Assembly (NCBI RefSeq): GCF_019931755.1
Contig: NZ_CP082918.1
Coordinates: 724,001 to 788,000, forward strand
Source: Sutcliffiella horikoshii
GTDB lineage: Bacteria > Bacillota > Bacilli > Bacillales > Bacillaceae_I
Direction of reading: 5' to 3'
Length of the DNA stretch: 64,000 bases
This document shows positions 43,053-51,495 of this stretch, in pieces; within the stretch, counting starts at the first letter, position 1; each line of letters opens with the position of its first letter. The notes beneath the pieces are model-generated. The model saw nothing but the letters and a program-made list of their open reading frames with translations. It was not told where the DNA came from and searched no databases. The translations under genes were made by a program, and so were the position numbers.

Positions 43053-43711
43053 AATTGGGAATAGATGACAAGCCGTTCTTGGTGATTGTTTGTTTTACGA
43101 TCATAAAGGCCGGTGCAGGTGATCAAATTCAGTTGTTGATTGTTTGTAGGTCCAAATATGGTCCTTATCGGCGCTTCATTGTATGGATAAGCTTCCTTCC
43201 CTGTGACAACAAATGTCAAGGTTTGGTCCCCATCCTCTACTATGATCTCATCACCAACCTCCAAGTCTTTCAAATAGAAAAAGATGGCGGGGCCTGTATA
43301 GTCGTCAACATGTGCTGCCAACACGGCATTTCCTTTTGCACCAGGTTTTGTTCCCGGTTCAAACCAAGCGACCGTTTCCCCGTCTTCAGGAACAGCCATG
43401 GCACCTGATTCATCCAACCCATAAGGTTCTACATTTGCATCAACGTTAATGGCAGGAATCTGAATACGGGTAGGAATAATGCCTTTAAGAGGAGGAGTAA
43501 TTTCTGATTTGTTAGAATCAGCTTGATTTTCCTCTTCAGGTTTATCGGCATTCTCATCTATCTGTGAAGCTATTTCTTCCGCCGGAGCTTTGACAGACTC
43601 CGGTGGAAGATTTGTATCAGCTTCATTTTGTGTAATAGGTGTGCATGCTGTGGATAAGATTAGAATGCTTCCCAACAGACCTATTAGTTTTCTATTATTT
43701 TTGTGTTGCAA
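43040..43711 (-). CDS. Class F sortase
   Basis: Transpeptidase that attaches surface proteins to peptidoglycan; about 223 aa. Catalytic residues: His in LAAHVDDYTGPAIFFYL, Cys in LNLITCTGLYD and Arg in HQERLVIYSQL. The short barrel lacking helices is typical of class F. An N-terminal hydrophobic segment ends in LSTAC, which could be a lipobox, followed by an acidic linker. Start: TTG at 43711 with GGAGTG upstream, overlapping the substrate gene stop by 17 nt; an ATG at 43741 is the alternative. Confidence 0.85.
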   Translation of the reverse strand: MQHKNNRKLIGLLGSILILSTACTPITQNEADTNLPPESVKAPAEEIASQIDENADKPEEENQADSNKSEITPPLKGIIPTRIQIPAINVDANVEPYGLDESGAMAVPEDGETVAWFEPGTKPGAKGNAVLAAHVDDYTGPAIFFYLKDLEVGDEIIVEDGDQTLTFVVTGKEAYPYNEAPIRTIFGPTNNQQLNLITCTGLYDRKTNNHQERLVIYSQLKET

Positions 43712-44495
43712 AGCGACGCACTCCAACAGCCGCTGCTCCAACTACTAGAAGACCGGCAATTAAAGCCCAAGCGTTCATTCCATTAGATTGTGAAGCACCA
43801 CCCATACCTGTTTGAGGCATTTCGCTTGGCATCATCGTGTTATCTTCTAATACTAATACTTCGATACTGTCTACTGTGTTAATTGCATATACAGAGTAGA
43901 CTTTATTTTCCTCAAGCATTGTACCAGACAGGTCTAATACTTGCTCTCCACCGTCAGCTGTACGAACTTCCAAATCATAAGTTCCAGCATCAAGTGTCAT
44001 GTAATCTGTTACTGCTTTAAATTCTGCTCCAGAGAATACGTCATCTCCATCGATTAAGCCAACATTCACTGCAGGTGCGTCAGGTGAGAAGTGACCTACA
44101 CGAATTTTAGATTGACCTTCAGCTACCATGTTGTCATCAGTAGTAACAGACAGTTCAAGGTTTTCCACTGTATTGATTGCTGCAACTGTATAAGACATTC
44201 CAGCTTCTACTGTTAAGTCAGTAGCGATGACAGGATCTGCTTCGCCCATTGTTCCAGCTGCATAGATTTCCACTTCGTGCGTTCCGGCTGGTAAGTTCAT
44301 GTAATCAGTAGCTGCTTTGAATTCTGCATTTTCAACTGTTGCTTCGCCATTTACATAAACATCAACTGCCGGAGCATCAGGTGAAGCGTGGATGATACGA
44401 ACCATTGCGTGATCATCTGCACTTGCAAAGCTTCCTAATACCGAGAATGCCAAGATACTTGCGATACCTGCAATCAATAAACGTAACTTTTTCAA
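43695..44495 (-). CDS. DUF4397 surface protein with MPQTG sorting signal
   Basis: 266 aa. Signal peptide of about 25 residues ending ASA. Two tandem DUF4397 beta-sandwich repeats, each with a HASPDAPAVDVYVNGE / HFSPDAPAVNVGLIDGD opening. Then a sorting signal: MPQTG at 226-230, hydrophobic helix NAWALIAGLLVVGAAAVGV, RRFATQK tail. MPQTG is an LPXTG variant, and the overlapping class F sortase is its obvious partner. Start TTG with GGGAGAG. Cell-wall anchored; ligand unknown. Confidence 0.87.
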   Translation of the reverse strand: MKKLRLLIAGIASILAFSVLGSFASADDHAMVRIIHASPDAPAVDVYVNGEATVENAEFKAATDYMNLPAGTHEVEIYAAGTMGEADPVIATDLTVEAGMSYTVAAINTVENLELSVTTDDNMVAEGQSKIRVGHFSPDAPAVNVGLIDGDDVFSGAEFKAVTDYMTLDAGTYDLEVRTADGGEQVLDLSGTMLEENKVYSVYAINTVDSIEVLVLEDNTMMPSEMPQTGMGGASQSNGMNAWALIAGLLVVGAAAVGVRRFATQK

Positions 44496-44524
44496 TCAAA
44501 TCTCTCCCTTTTGTATAATTTATG

Positions 44525-44548
44525 TACAGGTGATGTTCATCTCCTGTA
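44525..44548. promoter_or_regulatory. Near-palindrome upstream of the DUF4397/sortase operon
   Basis: Arms TACAGGTGATG and CATCTCCTGTA (10 of 11 complementary) around TT, 30 bp before the start codon. Operator or leader hairpin. Confidence 0.45.
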
Positions 44549-44682
44549 TAACTACTATATACCACATTACTTTGAATTAAAACTAATAATATGCACTTGA
44601 ATGTGCTCTGTTGAAAAAATGAATTTGTTTTATGAGTGGGGAGTGAGGGTATTACAAGACTATAAAACAAGGAGGCGATAAA

Positions 44683-44796
44683 ATGAGTAAACTATTTAAA
44701 AGAGTATTTGTTGCGGTATTGCCGATATTGGTGAAAGAAGGATTCCGTTATTATAAAGAAAGAAAAAAATCGTCTACCAGCACAAAGAGTGCGTAA
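44683..44796 (+). CDS. Small basic protein, 37 aa
   Basis: Short ORF with an excellent AAGGAGG site 7 nt before the ATG. It encodes MSKLFKRVFVAVLPILVKEG, then FRYYKERKKSSTSTKSA: an amphipathic/hydrophobic first half and a Lys/Ser-rich tail. Family not recognised. It lies 30 bp upstream of the next gene in the same direction and probably shares its transcript. Confidence 0.6.
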   Translation: MSKLFKRVFVAVLPILVKEGFRYYKERKKSSTSTKSA

Positions 44797-44826
44797 GGAT
44801 TTAATGTTTGAAAGGAGGGAATCACA

Positions 44827-45144
44827 TTGGACAAATATACTTATTATGTAACGATGGAAACAGGTCAAATTCACCGGGAACCTTTCGACGATCAGGTTAA
44901 ATATTATGAAGTACTTGCAACTCAGGAAGAAATTCATGAAATTGAAAGACTTTTTGAGGAGCTGCATACTACGGAATATAGTCCAGATGCATTCAAGAGT
45001 CCGTTAAATGAAAAAAGCACCCAAGAGCATCGGGACAAACAACAATTAATTCTTGATAAAATTATTGTAGCGATCTATGAACTGGGTACGGAAGTGACCA
45101 AAGAAGAGATTCGCACAATGAATGGAATGAACCAGCGTGTTTAA
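44827..45144 (+). CDS. Conserved hypothetical protein, 105 aa
   Basis: TTG start with AAAGGAGG upstream. Soluble, acidic and mixed alpha/beta: a beta start DKYTYYVTMETGQIHREP, then helices with EEIHEIERLFEELH and QQLILDKIIVAIYELG. No catalytic motif. Found as a short cytoplasmic protein in Bacillaceae as far as I can judge; function unknown. The stop codon lies within the loop of its terminator. Confidence 0.7.
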   Translation: MDKYTYYVTMETGQIHREPFDDQVKYYEVLATQEEIHEIERLFEELHTTEYSPDAFKSPLNEKSTQEHRDKQQLILDKIIVAIYELGTEVTKEEIRTMNGMNQRV

Positions 45145-45162
45145 GCGGACGCTGGTTTTTTT
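45131..45162 (+). terminator. Terminator
   Basis: ACCAGCGT / ACGCTGGT hairpin, then seven T. The 45163-45327 gap that follows shows nothing further. Confidence 0.85.
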
Positions 45163-45327
45163 ATGGGGGTAGAGTGTGAGATTGGTAGCTTCTAACCACA
45201 AATAAGAACATTATGGAATAAATTATCTGGAGGAAAGACCTATTTTTGGCTATGGCTCGGGCTTTCCGTTGAAAGTGGCATGCAACCGCGTTAGACTAGG
45301 TAAAAAAGTAGTGTTAGGAGTATTCCT

Positions 45328-45777
45328 ATGATGAATAAACAAAAACAGATTAGTATGTATCCTGCCGTGGCAGTGATCATCTTTGATGAACAGAAAAGAA
45401 TTTTATTACAAAAGAGAGCAGATGTGGGCTTATGGACCATTCCAGCCGGACATGTAGAGCCTGGTGAGACGGTGGAGGAAGCGGCTGTTCGCGAGGTATA
45501 CCAAGATACAGGACTCGTTGTCGATCCATACCGCCTGATTGGCGTTTACTCTGATCCAGAATCACAAACCTTTGAATACCCGGATGGGCGCTTAGTTCAG
45601 TTTGTGACATCCTATTTTGAAGCGGAGATTACAGGTGGGACAACAACCAAGAAGGATCCTGCCCTGATTGAGCTCGAGTTCTTTGCGCCAAACAAACTCC
45701 CGCATGACTTGTTGCCCATGCACCCAAGATGGCTCGTCGATGCATTCTCAGATAGACCTGAGGCATTTGTAAGATGA
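45328..45777 (+). CDS. Nudix hydrolase with altered Nudix box
   Basis: 149-aa Nudix-fold protein. The box is G-x5-E-x7-REV-x-QD-x-GL (GHVEPGETVEEAAVREVYQD, then TGL). The paired Glu that bind Mg2+ in canonical REUxEExGU are Gln-Asp here, so hydrolase activity may be reduced or use other metal ligands. The rest of the fold, including IPAGHVEPG and a C-terminal helix, looks normal. ATG with TAGGAGT. Substrate unknown. Confidence 0.82.
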   Translation: MMNKQKQISMYPAVAVIIFDEQKRILLQKRADVGLWTIPAGHVEPGETVEEAAVREVYQDTGLVVDPYRLIGVYSDPESQTFEYPDGRLVQFVTSYFEAEITGGTTTKKDPALIELEFFAPNKLPHDLLPMHPRWLVDAFSDRPEAFVR

Positions 45778-45831
45778 ACGTTTAATGTGAGGGGAAATTT
45801 AGTTTAACCATTTAGTATTCGACGCGAACTG

Positions 45832-45872
45832 AAAAAATCCTTGAGGGGTCTGACCCCCTCAAGGATTTTTTT
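45832..45872. terminator. Terminator containing GGGGTCTGACCCC
   Basis: AAAAAATCCTTGAGGGG TCTGA CCCCCTCAAGGATTTTTT, bidirectional between convergent genes. It embeds the interspersed palindrome. Confidence 0.92.
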
Positions 45873-45913
45873 TCTAAATATATATCAATTAATTTCAAAA
45901 TCATTCAAAACCA

Positions 45914-47209
45914 TCAATGCACATTTGTCAGGAACGTCAGGAAGAAGAGTGCCGCGATCACGTAGAGTGGAGCGGAGACTTCTTTTGCTTTGCCTAGTAA
46001 AAGTTTCATTAGCGGGTAGGCAATGAAACCGAATGCGATTCCGTCTGCAATAGAGTAAGAGAATGGGATCATTACAATTACTAGAAAGGCAGGGAATCCT
46101 TCTGATAAGTCTTGGAAGTCGATTTGTTTCACTGATTGAAGCATCAGTACGCCAATGATAATTAAAATTGGCGCAATCGCACTGCCAGGAATAATTTTAA
46201 TGAAGGGGATCGCAAACATGGAAAGCAAAAATAGGCTTCCTGTCGTTATTGCTGTTACACCGGTTCTTCCGCCAGCGGCAATACCTGCTGCCGTTTCCAC
46301 TGTCGAAACAGTAGGGCTGGTACCGAAAAGTCCACTTGTTAAAATGGAGATTCCGTTTGCCTGGAAGGAACGTTTGAACTTTTCAGGGCGGTTGATCATT
46401 CCCAGGTGTCCGTTAATAAGCCCGATGTTCTCAAACAAGAGAACCATCGTTAAAGAGAAGACAGCCACTAAAAACGTGAACTCTCCAATCTTTGCAAATG
46501 AAACGGCACCAAATAAGGAAAGATAGCTATCCAGCGGTAAAGCACTTCCACCAACATCAGAGAAGTTTACCACTCCCAAAGCAGCAGCGATAACCGTACC
46601 AGCAACAATACTAATTAAAAAGTTTGCTGGGACATTTCGCATAAACAATGTTACGGCTAAAATCACAGTCAGAATCGTGGCAATCACATAAGGACTCGAA
46701 ACATCTCCAAGTGATAATAGAGAGTTTTCACCTTTTACGATAAGTCCGCCTTTTTCCAACCCGATTAGTGTCAGGAATAACCCTAACCCAACCGTAATCG
46801 CATGCTTTAAAGAGCTTGGAATTGCCTCGAGCAGCACTTGTGCAAGCTTTGTAAACGAAATAATCGTCACAATCACACCAGAAACCACTACGACGCCCAA
46901 TGCTTCTTGCCAGGTTAATCCCATAGAGTGAACCAACGTATAGGTGAACATCGCGTTGATTCCCATACCAGGAACAAGGATGATCGGCGCATTCGCCCAA
47001 AATCCCATCAGCCAACAACCTACAACACATGTAAGGATGGTAGCGATGATTCCGGCTTCAATCGGAATACCTGCTTCTGCAAGAATCGTTGCATTAACAG
47101 CAATAATGTACACAATGGTAAAGAATGAAATCATTCCGGCCATCATTTCACGCTTTAAAGTCGTCTCATGACCAGCCAGATCAAATGAATTCTTCATCCA
47201 TTGAAGCAT
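45914..47209 (-). CDS. Purine permease, AzgA/NCS2 family (PbuO/PbuG-like)
   Basis: Proton-coupled adenine/guanine/hypoxanthine uptake. 431 aa with about 12-14 helices. Signatures: AGMISFFTIVYIIAVNATIL, GMGINAMFTYTLV, LFENIGLINGHLGM, and the conserved GTSPTVSTVETAAGIAAGGRTG substrate loop. Length is close to Bacillus PbuO. No purine riboswitch fold is visible in the leader, which argues for PbuO rather than PbuG. ATG with AAGGTG. Confidence 0.87.
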   Translation of the reverse strand: MLQWMKNSFDLAGHETTLKREMMAGMISFFTIVYIIAVNATILAEAGIPIEAGIIATILTCVVGCWLMGFWANAPIILVPGMGINAMFTYTLVHSMGLTWQEALGVVVVSGVIVTIISFTKLAQVLLEAIPSSLKHAITVGLGLFLTLIGLEKGGLIVKGENSLLSLGDVSSPYVIATILTVILAVTLFMRNVPANFLISIVAGTVIAAALGVVNFSDVGGSALPLDSYLSLFGAVSFAKIGEFTFLVAVFSLTMVLLFENIGLINGHLGMINRPEKFKRSFQANGISILTSGLFGTSPTVSTVETAAGIAAGGRTGVTAITTGSLFLLSMFAIPFIKIIPGSAIAPILIIIGVLMLQSVKQIDFQDLSEGFPAFLVIVMIPFSYSIADGIAFGFIAYPLMKLLLGKAKEVSAPLYVIAALFFLTFLTNVH

Positions 47210-47269
47210 AATAAAACACCTTATTCAGTTTCCCTCTCCCACCCGGCCGCACAGGACCCACAAACAAGT

Positions 47270-47298
47270 ATTATAACGTGCAATTAAACATTCGACAA
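47270..47298 (-). promoter_or_regulatory. Sigma-A promoter of the purine permease
   Basis: Minus strand TTGTCG, 17-nt spacer, TATAAT. The -35 overlaps a TGTCGAA (0A-box-like) heptamer at 47291-47297. Confidence 0.7.
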
Positions 47299-47404
47299 TA
47301 GAAAATTCGAAAGGTTAATTGAAAGAATGTTCAGAAAAAGTACACACTCTTTTAGAAAGAAATGGGGTAAACTGGTAGTAATGAATTGGAAAAGGGTGAG
47401 TGCG

Positions 47405-47773
47405 ATGGACTTTTTTCGATTAACAGATGAAAAAATCAGAAAAGCTTATGAAGACGGAGAGTTCGAAAATCTGCCGGGTTACGGAAAACGTTTGGAACTT
47501 GAAGACTTATCCAATGTTCCTCCAGAGATGAGAATGGCATACAAAATGATGAAAAATGCCGGGATGATGGAAGAACAGCAGGTTAGAACAGAGATTGAAT
47601 ACTTGGAGGATCTTATCGAAGGGGCGCATAGTGATGTGGAGGAAGCCAGGTTGAATAAAAGGCTGACAGAAAAACAACTTCGATTACAGCAACTTATCCA
47701 AAAGAAGAAAAAAGATGCCAATTCGGCAGTTTTTAAAGACTATCAGAATCAAATCATGAAAAGATTTGATTGA
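47405..47773 (+). CDS. DUF1992 (DnaJC28-type) protein
   Basis: 122 aa. Opens with the DUF1992 hallmark DEKIRKAYEDGEFENLPGYGKRLELEDLSNVPPEMRMAYKMMKNAG, also found in DnaJ homologue subfamily C member 28. The second half is a charged coiled coil. No J domain is present. Function unknown. The ATG at 47405 has AAGGGTGA upstream; the frame starting at 47327 has no site. Confidence 0.85.
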   Translation: MDFFRLTDEKIRKAYEDGEFENLPGYGKRLELEDLSNVPPEMRMAYKMMKNAGMMEEQQVRTEIEYLEDLIEGAHSDVEEARLNKRLTEKQLRLQQLIQKKKKDANSAVFKDYQNQIMKRFD

Positions 47774-47788
47774 ACGATAAAATTTCAG

Positions 47789-47826
47789 AACCGAGTCACC
47801 CCTTGAATTAGGTGTACTCGGTTTTT
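47789..47826 (+). terminator. Terminator of the DUF1992 gene
   Basis: AACCGAGT-C-ACC / GGTGT-ACTCGGTT hairpin with a T run. Confidence 0.8.
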
Positions 47827-47840
47827 ATTTTACATAGACG

Positions 47841-47912
47841 TTACACCAACATTACACTTTCAATTCTCATCAAATTCTCATCCCACAAACACCAATATTT
47901 AGGTAGTATAAA
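47841..47912 (+). promoter_or_regulatory. Response regulator promoter with 11-bp-period direct repeats
   Basis: Four heptamers in 11-bp register: TTACACC (47841), TTACACT (47852), ATTCTCA (47863), ATTCTCA (47874). A TATAAA -10 begins at 47907 with no recognisable -35. This is the layout of OmpR-family activation, and the TTCTCAT pair recurs before htrA. Confidence 0.6.
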
Positions 47913-47982
47913 AGAGAGACTCAAAACCAGGCAATTCGTCTAAAATAAATCTAGAACCCACACGTAAGGTGGAGGTGCAACC

Positions 47983-48660
47983 ATGTGCAGAGTATTAATA
48001 ATAGAAGACGAAAAGAATCTTGCTCGCTTTATTGAGCTAGAGTTACAATATGAAGGTTTTAATGTTGCCACATCCTATGATGGGCGAGAAGGACTGGATC
48101 TTGCATTAAAAGAAGATTGGGATATTATCTTGCTAGATCTGATGCTCCCTGGATTAAGTGGGATGGAGGTTTGCCGAAGAATACGTGCAGCCAAAGAAAC
48201 TCCCATCATAATGCTGACTGCAAGGGACAGTGTAATGGACAAGGTGTCAGGACTTGATAGCGGCGCAGATGATTATATGTCCAAACCATTTGCAATTGAG
48301 GAGCTTTTGGCAAGAATTCGTGCGCTTTTCCGCCGTATGGAAGGAAAGAAGGAAGAGGAGAATAATATCCTGTTCTTTAGGGAACTGAAAGTAGATCTAG
48401 ATGCAAGAACCGTTACGAGGGCGGAAGAACAGATTGAATTGACAAAGAGGGAATTTGACCTGCTTGTGGTTTTCATGACCAATATTAACAGGGTACTGAC
48501 AAGGGAAATTTTGCTAGATAAAGTATGGGAGCTTGGTTCCTATGCCGAAACAAATGTTGTCGATGTTTATGTCCGTTATTTGCGCAATAAGATTGATAAA
48601 CCAAGTGAAGAAAGCTATATCCAAACCGTGCGAGGGACAGGTTACGTGATGAGAAAATGA
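47983..48660 (+). CDS. OmpR-family response regulator
   Basis: 225 aa. The receiver has acidic pocket ED (9-10 in IIEDE), phosphoacceptor Asp in DIILLDLMLPG, Thr in MLTARD and Lys in MSKPF. The winged helix ends with the recognition region TNVVDVYVRYLRNKIDKP and VRGTGYVMRK. Similar to YkoG/ArlR/CssR. The kinase starts within the stop codon (ATGA). The gene is preceded by direct repeats shared with the htrA gene, predicting autoregulation. Confidence 0.92.
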   Translation: MCRVLIIEDEKNLARFIELELQYEGFNVATSYDGREGLDLALKEDWDIILLDLMLPGLSGMEVCRRIRAAKETPIIMLTARDSVMDKVSGLDSGADDYMSKPFAIEELLARIRALFRRMEGKKEEENNILFFRELKVDLDARTVTRAEEQIELTKREFDLLVVFMTNINRVLTREILLDKVWELGSYAETNVVDVYVRYLRNKIDKPSEESYIQTVRGTGYVMRK

Positions 48661-50084
48661 ATCAACTTCAAAGATATTTAAAGCAACTGCCGATCAGGTG
48701 GAAAATTACTATATGGTCCTCCCTGGTATTATTCGTTCTTTTCGTAGCATACAACTCTGTTCAATATTATGTGATGAGGACGTGGATGATTGAACAAGAA
48801 GAACGCAATATACAGGAAAAGATGAATGAGATTCAAGCTTATTTCTCGGAGCAACCTTTCTTTGTAGGTAGGACGGAAATAGTAAACAGCAGCGGTTTTA
48901 TCGAGAAAGTAAATGAAACCAATGAACTTATCCGTGTCATCGATAAAGATGGAGCTCTGCTGGTTGCGGTTGCAACAAATCTACCTCGAGAACTACTCAT
49001 CACTCCAGTTGAAAGCAAAAACCTGGAGCATGTGAAGGTAAATGGAAAACATTATCTCATCCATCGAAAACCTGTGATTACCAATGGATTTATTGGGTAC
49101 ATAGAAATCATAAGAGACTTAAAGAATTATGAAAGGCTTCGAGGATTGATTTTCCTTGTCACATGGTCTGCCGGTGCCGGAGCGATTCTGTTGAGTGGAG
49201 TCGGTGGTATGCTTATAGCCAAACAGCTCCTCGCTCCGATTCAAGCGCTCACAGATACGATGAAGCGGATCAAGATGCGCGGCTTTAAAGAACGTGTGCC
49301 GCAAGATAAAAATCAAAAGGATGAAATAGCAGACTTGTCCAATGTTTTTAATGAAATGATGGATGATGTGGAGATTTCTTTCCAAAAACAAAAACAGTTT
49401 GTGGAGGATGCCTCTCATGAATTGAGAACCCCAATTTCCATTTTAGAGGGCCATCTTAAACTGCTCAACCGTTGGGGGAAAAATGATCCTGAGGTGCTGG
49501 AAGAATCATTAAAGGCATCACAACAGGAAGTAGAAAGGCTCAAAATGCTCGTCTATGAACTCCTGGAACTCACTCGCCTGGAATCCGACCGATTGGAATT
49601 AGCAGAGGACTTCATTGAGCCTGTCCATGTTGTGGAAGATGTTGTGAAAAAATTCACCCTGCTATATCCTTCTCTGACATTTAAGTATGAAAACACCTTA
49701 AAAAGTGAAATGAAAGTAGCGATTGCAGAAAGACATTTGGAACAGGTGCTTATCATCCTACTTGATAACGCCGTAAAATATTCGAACGGATCTACTACTG
49801 TTGAGATCGTTACAGAACAAATCCAAGATCACTTTGCTTTATCCATTAAAGATTACGGCATTGGTATCCCAAAAGAAGATTTGGAAAAAGTCTTTGATCG
49901 TTTTTATAGAGTGGATAAAGCACGGAGTAGAGAAAAAGGTGGACAAGGTCTCGGTCTGTCTATCGCCAAGAGAATGGTGACTAATTATAAAGGCACTATT
50001 TCAGCGGACAGTGAAGAAGGCGAATGGACGATTATTACGGTTAAGCTAAATGGTGTATTAGAAGAAGATACACAACAGGAGTAG
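48657..50084 (+). CDS. Sensor histidine kinase, partner of the OmpR-type regulator
   Basis: 475 aa. Two membrane helices (about 16-40 and 165-188) flank an extracytoplasmic sensor of about 125 residues. A HAMP domain (ATLLAPIQALT-like region, 190-245) follows, then H-box QFVEDASHELRTPISILEGHL and ATPase boxes LLDNAVKYSNGS, IKDYGIGIP and GGQGLGLSIAKRM. ArlS/YkoH type. Coupled to the regulator gene; it presumably senses cell-envelope or secretion stress, because the next gene is a quality-control protease. Confidence 0.92.
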   Translation: MNQLQRYLKQLPIRWKITIWSSLVLFVLFVAYNSVQYYVMRTWMIEQEERNIQEKMNEIQAYFSEQPFFVGRTEIVNSSGFIEKVNETNELIRVIDKDGALLVAVATNLPRELLITPVESKNLEHVKVNGKHYLIHRKPVITNGFIGYIEIIRDLKNYERLRGLIFLVTWSAGAGAILLSGVGGMLIAKQLLAPIQALTDTMKRIKMRGFKERVPQDKNQKDEIADLSNVFNEMMDDVEISFQKQKQFVEDASHELRTPISILEGHLKLLNRWGKNDPEVLEESLKASQQEVERLKMLVYELLELTRLESDRLELAEDFIEPVHVVEDVVKKFTLLYPSLTFKYENTLKSEMKVAIAERHLEQVLIILLDNAVKYSNGSTTVEIVTEQIQDHFALSIKDYGIGIPKEDLEKVFDRFYRVDKARSREKGGQGLGLSIAKRMVTNYKGTISADSEEGEWTIITVKLNGVLEEDTQQE

Positions 50085-50096
50085 CACAATAAAAAT

Positions 50097-50145
50097 TTCT
50101 CATCATATTCTCATTTTTCTTTAAGATTACTTTCATCCTTATAGG
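50097..50145 (+). promoter_or_regulatory. htrA promoter with TTCTCAT direct repeats
   Basis: TTCTCAT at 50097 and 50108 (11-bp period), then a TATAGG -10 candidate at 50140. The distance from repeat end to -10 is 26 nt, the same as before the response regulator. Confidence 0.6.
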
Positions 50146-50187
50146 GTTTAATAGAAGTAGATAAAAAATTAATGAGGTGAACCAAGT

Positions 50188-51429
50188 ATGGGTTATTATG
50201 ACGATCATGTAACTCAAAAGAGAACAAGGAAAGAAAAGAGCTTCGGAAAAGTAGTGTTCGCTGCTGTCACAGGAGGAGTCGTAGGTGCGCTTGGAATTGT
50301 AGCAATGTTACCTGTCCTTTTGGATTGGGGATTTTACATGGATAACAATGAGGCGGGTGCTTCTGAAACAGCTCCAATGAGTGTGGAAACCAACTCGGTT
50401 GTTCAAACAGACCAGGTGGAATACGAAAAAATACAAACTAATATAACAAATGCGGTAGAAAACGTTTCTGAAGCTGTAGTTGGGGTAGTTAATATACAAA
50501 GAGGCGGAAATTCACTATTCGACCCGCGTGGTGCACAAGGAGATCAGGAGGCGGGAACCGGCTCAGGTGTTGTTTACAAAAAGGAGAACGGTAAAGCCTA
50601 TATTGTAACTAACGCACATGTTATTGACGGAGCCTCAAAAGTGGAAGTAAGCCTTGTTGATGGAACAAGAGTAGAAGCTGAAGTCGTAGGCAGTGATGCT
50701 CTAACAGATTTAGCCGTATTAACGGTGGACGATGCAAACATCAAACAAGTTGCAAAGTTCGGTGACTCTGATGCAATCACGCTTGGTGAACCTGTCATTG
50801 CTATTGGAAATCCATTAGGACTTGAATTCTTTGGATCAGTTACTCAAGGAATCATAAGTGGAAAAGAGCGGATTATTCCCGTTGATATAGATCAAAATGG
50901 CCAACCTGACTGGGAAGCAGATGTTATTCAAACGGATGCTGCCATTAACCCAGGTAACAGTGGTGGAGCACTTGTAAATCTTCGTGGTGAAGTTATAGGT
51001 ATCAACTCCATGAAAATAGCTCAATCAAGAGTGGAAGGTATAGGATTTGCTATTCCAATCCGTGCTGTTCAACCAATCATTGAGGATCTTGAAAAACATA
51101 AAGAAGTACAAAGACCGTTTATGGGAGTCGGCTTGGCTTCACTTTCTGATGTTCCTCTTGAAGCACAAAGGTCTACTTTAAAGCTTCCTGAAGAAGTGAA
51201 AAGTGGAATTGTCGTAACAGGAGTAGAACCAACTTCCCCTTCTGATAAGGCTGGTCTTAAACAATACGATGTTATCGTAAAACTAGATGATCAAGAAATA
51301 AAGGACGCACTTGGTTTAAGAAAATTCCTTTATAGCCAAAAGAATATCGGCGACACGATGAAAGTTAGCTATTATCGTGATGGTAAATTGGAAGAAACAG
51401 AAATGAAACTGGTTAAGCAGATGTTCTAG
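50188..51429 (+). CDS. htrA: HtrA/DegP-type serine protease with PDZ domain
   Basis: Membrane-anchored protease/chaperone of 413 aa that degrades misfolded exported proteins. Basic N terminus, one membrane helix (about 21-48), then a protease domain with H144 (TNAHVID), D174 (LTDLAVL) and S258 (NPGNSGGAL). A single PDZ domain fills about 310-405 (VVTGVEPTSPSDKAGLKQYD, then VIVKL). This matches Bacillus HtrA/HtrB/HtrC. Which paralogue is unclear. It follows its likely regulators and carries the same repeat operator. Confidence 0.92.
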   Translation: MGYYDDHVTQKRTRKEKSFGKVVFAAVTGGVVGALGIVAMLPVLLDWGFYMDNNEAGASETAPMSVETNSVVQTDQVEYEKIQTNITNAVENVSEAVVGVVNIQRGGNSLFDPRGAQGDQEAGTGSGVVYKKENGKAYIVTNAHVIDGASKVEVSLVDGTRVEAEVVGSDALTDLAVLTVDDANIKQVAKFGDSDAITLGEPVIAIGNPLGLEFFGSVTQGIISGKERIIPVDIDQNGQPDWEADVIQTDAAINPGNSGGALVNLRGEVIGINSMKIAQSRVEGIGFAIPIRAVQPIIEDLEKHKEVQRPFMGVGLASLSDVPLEAQRSTLKLPEEVKSGIVVTGVEPTSPSDKAGLKQYDVIVKLDDQEIKDALGLRKFLYSQKNIGDTMKVSYYRDGKLEETEMKLVKQMF

Positions 51430-51495
51430 TATTAGTTTTAGATTAAATATGTATGTGAGAAAGTCCAATAATCTAATGAATAGAGGGATGAAAAC

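Noticed and set aside
47210..47330. Purine riboswitch upstream of the purine permease
   Set aside because: The leader between promoter and start codon is too short and lacks the conserved P1/J elements.
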